Source of the DNA: Paludibacter propionicigenes
Lineage (GTDB): Bacteria > Bacteroidota > Bacteroidia > Bacteroidales > JAIFNL01
Direction of reading: 5' to 3'
DNA: 36,439 nt
Assembly (NCBI GenBank): GCA_020721325.1
Contig: DYNA01000024.1
Location: 1 to 36,439, forward strand
The position numbers and the translations under genes were made by a program. A model generated the notes under the pieces. The model saw only the letters and a list, made by a program, of their open reading frames with translations, ran no database searches and was not told where the DNA came from. Below are positions 1 through 8,402 of the stretch, piece after piece (position 1 is the first letter of the stretch; each line of letters begins with the position of its first letter).

Positions 1-88
1 TAAATTAAAAAAAAAATAAAATTTATAAAATAAAAAAATCACGTAATTTTAAAAAATGATTATTTTTGCAAAAAAAAAATTAAAAATA

Positions 89-1528
89 ATGAAAAATATC
101 TCTTTTTTTATTTTAAGCTTTTTTGTATTTGTTATTTCTTGCCAAAAAGAAACAATTTTAGATGACCCTTCGGCACATTTAGAATTTTCAACCGATACTG
201 TATGTTTTGACACTGTTTTCACTACTATAGGCTCAGTAACTCAGGAACTTAAAATTTACAATCGTTACAATCAAACCCTTGTTATCGAAGAAATTAAATT
301 GGTACAAGAGTATGATTATTTTCGATTAAATATCAATGGAACTTCTGCTAACAACTTGAAAAACATTGAAATAGAAGCAAAAGACAGCTTATATATTTTT
401 ATTGAAGTAACAGTAAATCCAAATTTACAAAATGCACCCATCGAAATACTTGATTCAATAATATTTATAACAAATAAAAACGTTCAAAATGTAAAACTCC
501 AAGCATTTGGTCAAGACATGCATCTTCTTGATGGTCAATATATTAATACTCAAATTTGGCAAGCCGACAAGCCTTATTATATTATAAATTCGATGCTAAT
601 TGATTCGCTCGAAACACTCACTATTGAGGCTGGAGCAAAGCTGCATTTTTCAAGAAATTCGACACTTTATGTAAAGGGAACTCTCTTAATCAAAGGCGAT
701 TATGAAAATGAAGTGATTCTTCAAGGTAGCCGACTCGAACATATTTACACAGACGTTGCTGGGCAATGGAATGGCATCGTTTTCCTTGATGGGAGTCAAA
801 ACAATGAAATAGACTATGCAATTATAAAAAATGCCGTAATTGGTTTAAACATTGGATTTATAAAAAATAATTTGCGTCCATCGCTAAAAATCAGCAACTC
901 ACGCATTGAGCATCATACCTATTCGGGTATTTATGCTCTGGATTCAAAAATATTAGCAACTAATTGTATAATAAGCAATTGTGGGTATTATTTAACTGCT
1001 TTGGTCAATGGAGGAAATTATGAATTTTACCATTGTACTTTTTCAAATTATTGGAATTTATCCGTTAGAAATGAGCCAAGTTTAGTCATAACAAATTTTT
1101 TAGATGCAACTAATTTTAACGGACAATTTTATTCCAATCCATTAGAAAAAGCTTTTTTTGGCAATTCTATTGTATATGGAACAAATATAAATGAGATTGG
1201 GTTTGGAAAAAAAGAAGATATTCAATTTAACTATCTCTTTGAAAACGTATTATTGAAGGCAGACCAATCGGAAATAAGTGAAGAATTAAACAACATAAAT
1301 CATTTTAAATCAATTGTTTATGCCAATAATTCAAGTAAGATTTTTGTTAATCCGATGAAATACAATTTTAATTTAGACACAATAGAAAGTCTTGCAAAAG
1401 ATAAAGGGAATTTGAATTTCATAAACTCCTATCCTACTCTATTACAATTAGATATGATTAAAAAAGATAGAACAGCCGATTTTAAGCCCGATTTAGGTGC
1501 TTTGGAACAAAAAGAAAAAAATAAATAA
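89..1528 (+). CDS. Lipoprotein with probable right-handed parallel beta-helix
   Basis: Predicted surface or periplasmic lipoprotein of 479 residues. I chose the ATG at 89 over the in-frame ATG at 56 because it places a clean lipoprotein signal at the N-terminus: a basic start, a Phe-rich core and the lipobox VISC with lipidated Cys18. The 11 extra residues from position 56 are Lys-rich and come from an A-tract. After the lipobox, an Ig-like region (about residues 20-140) leads into many short beta-strand stretches with G/N turns (about 150-400), as in parallel beta-helix proteins. No catalytic motif is evident. The EEP-family gene follows after 41 bases on the same strand, so the two may be co-transcribed. 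The beta-helix call is from sequence texture; substrate and role are unknown. Confidence 0.75.
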   Translation: MKNISFFILSFFVFVISCQKETILDDPSAHLEFSTDTVCFDTVFTTIGSVTQELKIYNRYNQTLVIEEIKLVQEYDYFRLNINGTSANNLKNIEIEAKDSLYIFIEVTVNPNLQNAPIEILDSIIFITNKNVQNVKLQAFGQDMHLLDGQYINTQIWQADKPYYIINSMLIDSLETLTIEAGAKLHFSRNSTLYVKGTLLIKGDYENEVILQGSRLEHIYTDVAGQWNGIVFLDGSQNNEIDYAIIKNAVIGLNIGFIKNNLRPSLKISNSRIEHHTYSGIYALDSKILATNCIISNCGYYLTALVNGGNYEFYHCTFSNYWNLSVRNEPSLVITNFLDATNFNGQFYSNPLEKAFFGNSIVYGTNINEIGFGKKEDIQFNYLFENVLLKADQSEISEELNNINHFKSIVYANNSSKIFVNPMKYNFNLDTIESLAKDKGNLNFINSYPTLLQLDMIKKDRTADFKPDLGALEQKEKNK

Positions 1529-1569
1529 ACCGATTTATTCATAAAATTAAAATTATAAATTTTTATAAT

Positions 1570-2610
1570 ATGGGAAAAAAAATATTTGCGCTAATATTTT
1601 TAAACTTGCTCATTAACAATTTATTAGCACAAAATCAAATGCAAGATAAACGTGACATGCGCATCATGTTTTATAATGTAGAAAATTTATTTGATACCGA
1701 AAACGATAGCCTAACTAACGACGATGAATTTACAAAAGAAGGTGAAAAGCGTTGGAATTCAACTAAATACTACGACAAATTAACAAAAATAGCCAAAGTA
1801 ATTATTGCCATAGGCGAATGGTCTTCGCCTGATATTGTAGGCGTTTGCGAAATAGAAAATAGGCATGTATTGGAAGGTCTTACCCATTTTTCGCCATTAA
1901 AAAATATTAAATATAAGATTATTCACCAAGATTCGCCTGATAAAAGAGGAATTGATGTTGCTCTTTTGTATCGTCCAGAAAAATTTGAACCGATTGATTT
2001 TCAAGCTATTGAAATTCAGTTTCCCAATGCACCGGAGCATAAAACACGTGATATACTGCATGTTACCGGAATTGCGAATAATAAAGATACGTTGAATATT
2101 TTTGTAAATCACTGGCCCAGCCGTTGGGGAGGTCAATTAGAATCGGAAGAAAATAGAATGTTTGTGGCAAGTATTCTCCGTCAAAAAATAGATTCAATTT
2201 TTACCAACGATAAAACACCTAACATATTGATTATAGGTGATTTGAACGACTACCCTGAAAATAAAAGTTTAATTGAAATTTTAAAAACAAAACATGATTA
2301 TTTAGAAAAAAATACCAAAGAACTTTATAATTTGTCGTGGTATTTACAAGAAGAAAAAAATTTGGGAACTCACAAATATAATGGAGAATGGGGTGTTTTA
2401 GATCAAATAATTGTTTCAGGTGATTTTTTACAGTCGAATAATTCATTTCAAACAAGTAGTGAAAATGCACATGTTTTTAATGCCGACTTTTTATTAGAAG
2501 ACGATAAAAATTTTACCGGAAAAAAACCGTTTAGAACTTACAACGGGTATAAATACAATGGTGGTTTTGCTGACCACTTACCCGTATTTTTAGATTTATT
2601 TTTCAAATAA
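1570..2610 (+). CDS. Exported endonuclease/exonuclease/phosphatase (EEP) family protein
   Basis: Metal-dependent phosphoesterase of the DNase I-like EEP fold, 346 residues, with a Sec-type signal peptide ending near LLAQ (residue 21). The family signatures appear in order: FYNVENLFD (Asn36, where the metal site begins), CEIEN (Glu94/Glu96, metal ligand region), NHWPSRWGG in the middle, GDLND (Asp224, Asn226), and a C-terminal DHLPV (Asp335, His336, the general base pair). All key residues are present, so it should be active. The family includes nucleases, inositol-phosphate phosphatases and sphingomyelinases; an exported Bacteroidota member could serve nucleic-acid or phosphate scavenging. 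Substrate cannot be read from sequence. It follows the beta-helix lipoprotein and converges on the membrane-protein gene downstream. Confidence 0.85.
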   Translation: MGKKIFALIFLNLLINNLLAQNQMQDKRDMRIMFYNVENLFDTENDSLTNDDEFTKEGEKRWNSTKYYDKLTKIAKVIIAIGEWSSPDIVGVCEIENRHVLEGLTHFSPLKNIKYKIIHQDSPDKRGIDVALLYRPEKFEPIDFQAIEIQFPNAPEHKTRDILHVTGIANNKDTLNIFVNHWPSRWGGQLESEENRMFVASILRQKIDSIFTNDKTPNILIIGDLNDYPENKSLIEILKTKHDYLEKNTKELYNLSWYLQEEKNLGTHKYNGEWGVLDQIIVSGDFLQSNNSFQTSSENAHVFNADFLLEDDKNFTGKKPFRTYNGYKYNGGFADHLPVFLDLFFK

Positions 2611-2633
2611 TTTTTTATAAAAAAAAAAAAAGA

Positions 2634-3491
2634 TTATATTTTTTTTATATCAAATTGACCAAATTTATTATAAACCAAAGTTAAGAAAATAGCAAATAAT
2701 ACAGCCGAACTACCAATAATTCCATTGATATAAATGGGTGCTGAAAGGGCTAAACGTATCATAACCGTGGTAAGTGCAAATCCTGAATTTCTAAATAAAA
2801 TTAAATACGAATAACTATAACGCATAGAAATAAGTACTAATAAAATATCAGTAAAAATGAGTATGTTATAAAAATTATGAAAAAAATCTGATTTTTGATG
2901 AAAAAACAAATATTCTACTATACTTTCTATACCAATAATAACAAATGTCAAAAGCATAATAAGTGCAAGTACTTTCTTTATATTCACATAGTTAAGCTGC
3001 TCTTCTGCTGTACGTGTAATGGATTTATGTTTTTGAATTTTCAAGAAAAAAGCGACGCAAAAAAAGATAAAAAGCGCACTAAAAGCATCGGAAGCTATCC
3101 TTAAAATGGGTTCAATATTTTGCCAATCTAAGTGCGCTTCGAATTGCGCAAATTCTTTAAAAGACTGTCGCAGCAAAATTAACGACAGAATTTCAAATTG
3201 TTTAGCCATAGCATCTGATACAGAGCGCGATAGAATTAAAATCATCTCCATAATTTCTACAATTAAAAGAAATGTAAAAACAACTTCAATAGCACTAAAA
3301 AGATTTTTAGGAAATAAAAATTGGATAAAATCGGGTAAAAGTTCTAATTTATTTAAACCGATAAATACAAGCGAAAATATAAAAACAAGCACCAAAATAG
3401 TACTAACTTTTTTGTGCATAGCTTGACTTTCAATGGTTTGCGAAAGAAAATCAAAAAAACGAACTGAACCATTCAAATATTTCATAATCAA
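2634..3491 (-). CDS. Polytopic inner-membrane protein, unknown function
   Basis: A 285-residue hydrophobic protein that I do not recognise. About six or seven membrane helices can be seen, near residues 30-52, 64-88, 137-155, 171-192, 205-222, 226-246 and 250-275. Between the second and third helices is a soluble stretch with conserved-looking charge (SVSDAMAKQFEIL, then LLRQSFKEF). A later segment carries spaced Arg/Tyr residues (MRYSYSYLILFR) at a membrane edge. No enzyme, transporter or channel signature is clear. The start could be Met1 or Met3, six bases apart. The gene stands alone, converges on the EEP gene with only 23 bases between stops, and diverges from porZ. Confidence 0.75.
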   Translation of the reverse strand: MIMKYLNGSVRFFDFLSQTIESQAMHKKVSTILVLVFIFSLVFIGLNKLELLPDFIQFLFPKNLFSAIEVVFTFLLIVEIMEMILILSRSVSDAMAKQFEILSLILLRQSFKEFAQFEAHLDWQNIEPILRIASDAFSALFIFFCVAFFLKIQKHKSITRTAEEQLNYVNIKKVLALIMLLTFVIIGIESIVEYLFFHQKSDFFHNFYNILIFTDILLVLISMRYSYSYLILFRNSGFALTTVMIRLALSAPIYINGIIGSSAVLFAIFLTLVYNKFGQFDIKKI

Positions 3492-3549
3492 TTTTATTGA
3501 AAAAAAATTTTATCTAAATTACAAAAAAAAATTGATTTCAATCATTTTT

Positions 3550-3580
3550 TTTGAAAAAAAGTATTTTTTTTTTAGTTTTG
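3550..3580 (+). promoter_or_regulatory. Putative promoter of the porZ operon
   Basis: TTTG at 3550-3553, 19 bases, then TAGTTTTG at 3573-3580: a good Bacteroidota -33/-7 pair. The leader to the porZ ATG at 3626 would be about 40 bases and is A-rich with no Shine-Dalgarno site. Confidence 0.6.
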
Positions 3581-3625
3581 TATAAAATTTAATATAAAAT
3601 TTTATTTAAAGAAAAAAGATAAAAA

Positions 3626-5923
3626 ATGAAAAAAACAATAGTTATACTGTTTTTATTTTTATTTGCTTTTGGGCAAGCACAAAATTATATTGGCGATTGG
3701 CAAGTGCATCTTCCTTATTATAGGGGAGTTATGGTAAGTAAAAATAATGATATAATTTATTGCGTTACCGAAGGTGGAATTTTTAGATACAATGAAGTGG
3801 ACGATGAATTATCAAATTTTTCAAAGGTTAATGGCTTGTCTGATAGCGATGTATCGGCTATCTGCAGCAATGAATTACTTAAAACTACTATTATTGCATA
3901 CGAAAATTCAAATATTGATATAATTAAAGATAATAAAATTACAAATATTCCCGACATTAAAAACAAGCAAATAATTGGAAGTAAGAGAATTAACTCAATT
4001 CTTTTTGTCAAAAATTATGCGTATTTAGCCATTGGTTTTGGAATTATTAAGTTAAATTTGGAAAAAAATGAAATTTCTGATACGTATTACATCGGAGAAA
4101 ATGGTAACAATTTAGTAGTCAATGAATTAGCTTATGATGAAACATACTTATATGCAGCCACAGAAAATGGAATTTTTTATATTAAAGAAGATTTGAATAC
4201 AATAAATGATTATCAAAGTTGGGAAAAAATGGACTTTTTGCCAACGGCAGATAAATCGTTTTTTAATGTGGTAAAGCTTGAAAATTCATTATTTGTTCTT
4301 GGCTATTATTCTGAAAATGAAAAAGTTATATATGAAATTTATGAAACCGATACCGGATTTGTTTATGAAACTCATGCAGATGAAGTTTTAATAAAAAATA
4401 AGCTAAAAAAAACAGCGAATGATTTGTTTTTACTTTCCGATACGGTAATGTACAAATTCAATATAAATAATTCGGTATTTGAACCACAAAAAAATGCCTT
4501 TCCTTCACCAAGGCCGCGCGATGTGATTTTAACTCATAATAGCGTATATATAGCTGATAATCTGAGAGGTATCGTTTTAATTAGAGGCGAAAACAAATAT
4601 TACTTTTATCCGGACGGAACGCACGAATTAAATATAGAAGAAATGGATATTGTAAATAATGAATTATGGGCAACTTATGGTGGAAGAAATGCGCTTTTAA
4701 GCGGAAAAAATTATTATGGCATGGTCAATAAATATTTCGACAATAAATGGACACATTTGAGCGGAACAAATACATTGGATTGGACTGAAATTAAGATAGT
4801 TCCGAGTGACCCAAAGCACATTTTCATTGGAACAATCGGCTACGGGATAGTAGAAATTTATGACAACAAAGTAAAAAAGATATATGACCGTAATAACTTT
4901 TCAGAGCATACCCTTCAATCGATTATTGAAGGAAATTTTATTCGCATTGGTGGGTTAGCTTTCGATAAAAATGAAAATTTATGGATTACCAACTGGGGCG
5001 TTGATGAACCAATATCTGTAATTAAAAAAGATGGTACTTGGAAAAGTTTTAAATACAAAGATGCAATCAATTTTCCGTATATGACAGATATTATTATTAC
5101 CAAAACCGATAATAAATGGTGCATTTTGCCGCGTGGAGAAGGTCTTTTCGTATTTAATAACAATGGAACAATAGACAACGAAAATGACGATTTACTTTAC
5201 AAATTTCAGAATAAAGACCGCGATGGAGCAATCCTTTCAAACAACATCAACTGCATAACCGAAGACCGTGAAGGAATTATTTGGGTAGGAACCGATGAAG
5301 GCGTTGTAGTTTACTATAATCCTGATAATGTGTTTGATAACCGCGATTATTTTTACGCATCACAAATAATTATTGAGGTAAATGGCGAACCTAAGCATCT
5401 TTTAAAAACGGAATTAATTCAAACCATTGAAATTGATGGAGCGAACCGAAAATGGATTGGTACTGAAAAATCGGGACTTTACATTCTATCGCCCGATGGA
5501 ACAAGCGAAATTGCTCACTTTACTGCCGAAAATAGCCCTTTACTTTCAAATAATGTTACAAAAATTAAAATAAATCCGCAAAACGGTATAGCTTATATAG
5601 CAACCAATAAAGGGTTAATGAGCTATAAATCAGCAACAACTGAACCTAATGACTATTTTGAGAAAGTGTTGGTTTATCCCAATCCGGTTCGAAATACTTA
5701 TCAAGGCGATGTGGTGATTAGTGGCTTAGTAGAAGATACTAATGTGAAAATCACTGATATAGCCGGTAATTTTGTATTTGAAACCCAATCGCTTGGTGGT
5801 CAAGCGACATGGAACGGAAAAACTTTACAAGGCGACCGAGTTAAAACTGGTATTTATTTAATATTTCTTTCCAATGAAGATGGTTCTAAAACATTTATAA
5901 CCAAGTTATTATTCATAAATTAG
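3626..5923 (+). CDS. porZ: Type IX secretion system component PorZ-like, two propellers plus CTD
   Basis: Best match by recall is PorZ, the T9SS cell-surface protein that binds A-LPS and works with the PorU sortase to anchor cargo. Length, 765 residues, fits the P. gingivalis protein. A signal peptide ends near FGQAQ (about residue 19). The mature N-terminus begins with the typical IGDWQVHLPY stretch, followed by ITEGG-like and KVNGLSD blade motifs of two-component-regulator-type beta-propellers; two propellers fill about residues 20-660. The end (about 678-765) is a type A sorting domain with VYPNPV near its start and KTGIYLIF near its end. The gene leads an operon: the next start is 2 bases after its stop. 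A good TTTG/TAnnTTTG promoter lies upstream. Confidence is high for the architecture and somewhat lower for orthology. Confidence 0.85.
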   Translation: MKKTIVILFLFLFAFGQAQNYIGDWQVHLPYYRGVMVSKNNDIIYCVTEGGIFRYNEVDDELSNFSKVNGLSDSDVSAICSNELLKTTIIAYENSNIDIIKDNKITNIPDIKNKQIIGSKRINSILFVKNYAYLAIGFGIIKLNLEKNEISDTYYIGENGNNLVVNELAYDETYLYAATENGIFYIKEDLNTINDYQSWEKMDFLPTADKSFFNVVKLENSLFVLGYYSENEKVIYEIYETDTGFVYETHADEVLIKNKLKKTANDLFLLSDTVMYKFNINNSVFEPQKNAFPSPRPRDVILTHNSVYIADNLRGIVLIRGENKYYFYPDGTHELNIEEMDIVNNELWATYGGRNALLSGKNYYGMVNKYFDNKWTHLSGTNTLDWTEIKIVPSDPKHIFIGTIGYGIVEIYDNKVKKIYDRNNFSEHTLQSIIEGNFIRIGGLAFDKNENLWITNWGVDEPISVIKKDGTWKSFKYKDAINFPYMTDIIITKTDNKWCILPRGEGLFVFNNNGTIDNENDDLLYKFQNKDRDGAILSNNINCITEDREGIIWVGTDEGVVVYYNPDNVFDNRDYFYASQIIIEVNGEPKHLLKTELIQTIEIDGANRKWIGTEKSGLYILSPDGTSEIAHFTAENSPLLSNNVTKIKINPQNGIAYIATNKGLMSYKSATTEPNDYFEKVLVYPNPVRNTYQGDVVISGLVEDTNVKITDIAGNFVFETQSLGGQATWNGKTLQGDRVKTGIYLIFLSNEDGSKTFITKLLFIN

Positions 5924-5925
5924 AA

Positions 5926-7467
5926 ATGATTTTATTTTTCAAAAAAAATCAACTTTTTTATATTTTCTTAATAGCTAATATAATATTTTCAGGTATTTTT
6001 ATACTCACTGGAAACTACATTAATTTACCAAAAAATCAATTTTCCGATTATCTTCAAACATTTATACATTGGAGTATAATAAGTGCTGCCTATGGTATAA
6101 TTATCTATTTATTAGCACTTTACAAAAAAATATTTACATTTATTTTCCCTCTTTTACAAACTATTTCGGCTTTACTAATTTATTTTGTAGTACAATTTGA
6201 TATTACCATTAATTCATTTTTAATTTCATCATTTTTTAATACAAATATAGATGAAGTTACCGGTTTAATTTCTTTAAAACTTATCTTATATTTACTTTTT
6301 ATTTTGGTATTTTCGTTTATTTCCACATTTTTTCGTTCAAAAATTGAAGTTCAAAATATTAAACTTCACTTTACCATTTTATTTATTTTCACTTTTTTTA
6401 TTTTTACAATAAATAATATACGTTATAAAACAGTAAGTCAAAGAGTTCCATTTTCAATTTACTTAGCTATTAAAGAATATAAACTTGAAATAAATCAGTT
6501 AAATGAAATTAAAATCGATGCAGCGAAAAATACAAATTGTAATCAAGATACATTAACGGTGGTTTTAATAATAGGAGAAGCACTTAGGGCAGACCATCTT
6601 AGCTTAAATGGCTATAAAAGAGAAACTTGTCCGAGTTTAAAAAAACAAAATATTCTTTCATTTTCCAACGTTTATACACAATGGACTCATACAAATAGCA
6701 GTATTCCACACATTTTAACACGTGCCGATAGCACTAATTACAAACCGGCTTTAACAGAAAAATCTGTTATAAATCTATTTAATAAATGCAATTACAAAAC
6801 ATATTGGCTTGGTAATCAAGAACCTGCAAATACATATATTTCTTTTGTAAAAGAATGTGATACGGTTATTTTAAATAAACCTATGCAAACGGTTTATAAT
6901 TTTTCTAAAAAAATAGATGGCGATTTACTTCCTCATTTTCAAAATTTTACGAAGCAAAAATATCCAAAAAAATTTATTATAGTACACTTAATCGGTAGCC
7001 ATTGGTTTTATCCATCTCACTATCCTATTGATTTTGAGATATTTAAACCCACTATAAAAGGTAAAAGTTTTACTAACAAAGATAAACAAAAAATGATAAA
7101 TGCTTATGATAACTCCATTTTATACACCGATTATATTGTAAATGAGTTTATTAAAAATTTAAAAAACGAAAATTCAATATTACTCTTTTTATCAGACCAT
7201 GGAGAACTATTAGGCGAAAATGGAAAATGGTTACATGCGCAAGATACAGAATTTGAAAAAAATCCCGCTTTTTTTATTTGGTTTTCGCAAAAATTTAAAG
7301 AAAAAAATCTGGTAAAATTAAATCATGCCGAAAAGTATAAAAAAACACATTTTCGCAACGATTTTTTATTTCATTCGCTTTTGTACATTGCATCAATAGA
7401 AACGTCAATTTTAGATAGTACATTAGTTATTTTTGACCCAAAATTTAAAAAATTCAACAAAAATTAG
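5926..7467 (+). CDS. Phosphoethanolamine transferase-like, EptA/sulfatase superfamily
   Basis: Inner-membrane enzyme of 513 residues that probably moves phosphoethanolamine, or a related phospho-group, from phospholipid to a glycolipid or glycan on the periplasmic face. Four or five N-terminal helices (about residues 9-28, 47-65, 70-92, 115-134, 147-163) precede a periplasmic alkaline-phosphatase-fold domain. The family signs are there: NTNIDE (about 105-110, like the TNxxE loop of EptA), IIGEALRADH with metal ligand Glu218, SLNGY, Thr256 in HTNSSIP at the position of the phospho-accepting threonine, and SDHGE with Asp424/His425. It sits 2 bases after porZ and 6 before the methyltransferase-like gene, so it is surely co-transcribed. 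The target (lipid A, A-LPS-like glycan or other) is inference. Confidence 0.85.
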   Translation: MILFFKKNQLFYIFLIANIIFSGIFILTGNYINLPKNQFSDYLQTFIHWSIISAAYGIIIYLLALYKKIFTFIFPLLQTISALLIYFVVQFDITINSFLISSFFNTNIDEVTGLISLKLILYLLFILVFSFISTFFRSKIEVQNIKLHFTILFIFTFFIFTINNIRYKTVSQRVPFSIYLAIKEYKLEINQLNEIKIDAAKNTNCNQDTLTVVLIIGEALRADHLSLNGYKRETCPSLKKQNILSFSNVYTQWTHTNSSIPHILTRADSTNYKPALTEKSVINLFNKCNYKTYWLGNQEPANTYISFVKECDTVILNKPMQTVYNFSKKIDGDLLPHFQNFTKQKYPKKFIIVHLIGSHWFYPSHYPIDFEIFKPTIKGKSFTNKDKQKMINAYDNSILYTDYIVNEFIKNLKNENSILLFLSDHGELLGENGKWLHAQDTEFEKNPAFFIWFSQKFKEKNLVKLNHAEKYKKTHFRNDFLFHSLLYIASIETSILDSTLVIFDPKFKKFNKN

Positions 7468-7473
7468 AAAAAT

Positions 7474-8334
7474 ATGTTCAAAATATTAAAAAATTTTATA
7501 AAAAGGAAATTTCTTATTCTAAAAATAAGAAACCGTTTTTTTGCATCGGTGCAAATTGAGCAAAGAAAATTATACCTGAAATATCAAGAATTAGCTAAAA
7601 ATAACCAACTTCCAAAACTTTCCGAAACCGGATTTAGAGTATTTTCGCAATTTGAAGAAGATGGAAAATTACTGTTTATTTTTTCAGTTCTTGGAATGCC
7701 CCAAAAAACATTTGTTGAAATTGGTTCTGACGATGGAATAAACAGCAATTCAGCCAATTTGTATTTTCATTTTGGCTGGTATGGTTTGTTTATAGATGCT
7801 AATAATGAGAGTATTAAGCGCGGGAAAGATTTTTTTTCAAAATATCCACATTCGTGGTTTTATCCTCCCAAATTTGCTCATGCAAAAGTTACGAGCGAAA
7901 ATATCAATCAAATAATTGAAAATAAAGGCTTTAAAGGTGAAATTGGGCTACTTTCCATTGATATTGACGGAAACGATTATTGGATATGGAATGCTATTGA
8001 AATAATTGAACCACAAGTAGTTATAATTGAAACACACATCGAATTTGGTTACAACAGCATAGTTGTTCCATACAACCCTGAGTACCAATTTCCGGGCAAA
8101 CACCCGATTTATCACGGAGCTTCGCCTGTAGCCATGACAAAATTAGCAAAGAAAAAAGGGTATCGCTTAGTGGGAGCTAATGAACTGGGTTTCAACTTTA
8201 TATTCATAAAAAATGGTTTAGCAGAAAAGCAAATTCCTGAAGTTTCGATAGAATCGGTTTTAACGCACATCTCAGTTTTAGAATCGTTTAAAGAATTTGA
8301 AAAAATAAAAAACTGGGATTTTATCCATGTTTAG
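7474..8334 (+). CDS. FkbM-like SAM-dependent methyltransferase (putative)
   Basis: A 286-residue probable class I methyltransferase. The Rossmann motif I is FVEIGSDDG (residues 80-88), an acidic residue for the SAM ribose follows in LFIDAN (Asp108), and LLSIDIDGND (159-168) resembles the IDIEG-type motif of the FkbM family, which often O-methylates sugars in LPS, capsule or antibiotics. The N-terminus is basic with no signal peptide, so it is cytoplasmic. Third gene of the porZ operon, only 6 bases after the transferase gene. The sugar or other acceptor is unknown; the motifs are weaker than in typical FkbM proteins, so a related methyltransferase-fold protein without activity is possible. 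Confidence 0.65.
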   Translation: MFKILKNFIKRKFLILKIRNRFFASVQIEQRKLYLKYQELAKNNQLPKLSETGFRVFSQFEEDGKLLFIFSVLGMPQKTFVEIGSDDGINSNSANLYFHFGWYGLFIDANNESIKRGKDFFSKYPHSWFYPPKFAHAKVTSENINQIIENKGFKGEIGLLSIDIDGNDYWIWNAIEIIEPQVVIIETHIEFGYNSIVVPYNPEYQFPGKHPIYHGASPVAMTKLAKKKGYRLVGANELGFNFIFIKNGLAEKQIPEVSIESVLTHISVLESFKEFEKIKNWDFIHV

Positions 8335-8402
8335 TAAATAAAATTTTATAATATTTTATTATTTAAACTAATTATTTAAAACATTTTTCATTCATATTTA
8401 AC

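Noticed and set aside
71-79. A-tract near the first gene's start and other poly-A runs as phase-variable switches
   Set aside because: Such runs are everywhere in this genome, in coding and non-coding DNA, and none sits where a length change would make an evident on/off switch.
56-88. N-terminal extension of the first gene from ATG 56
   Set aside because: The extension is Lys-rich from an A-tract and would bury the lipoprotein signal, which fits perfectly when starting at 89.
2616-2650. A/T hairpin between the convergent EEP and membrane-protein genes
   Set aside because: The pairing is made only of A-T in homopolymer runs and can form in many registers; a terminator is possible but cannot be supported.
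3106-3426. Open frame on the plus strand inside the membrane-protein gene
   Set aside because: Composition is that of an antisense shadow: no signal peptide, domain or membrane pattern, while the minus strand encodes regular hydrophobic helices.
8335-8402. Palindromic A/T stretch after the methyltransferase-like gene
   Set aside because: No G-C pairs in the stem; not convincing as a terminator.
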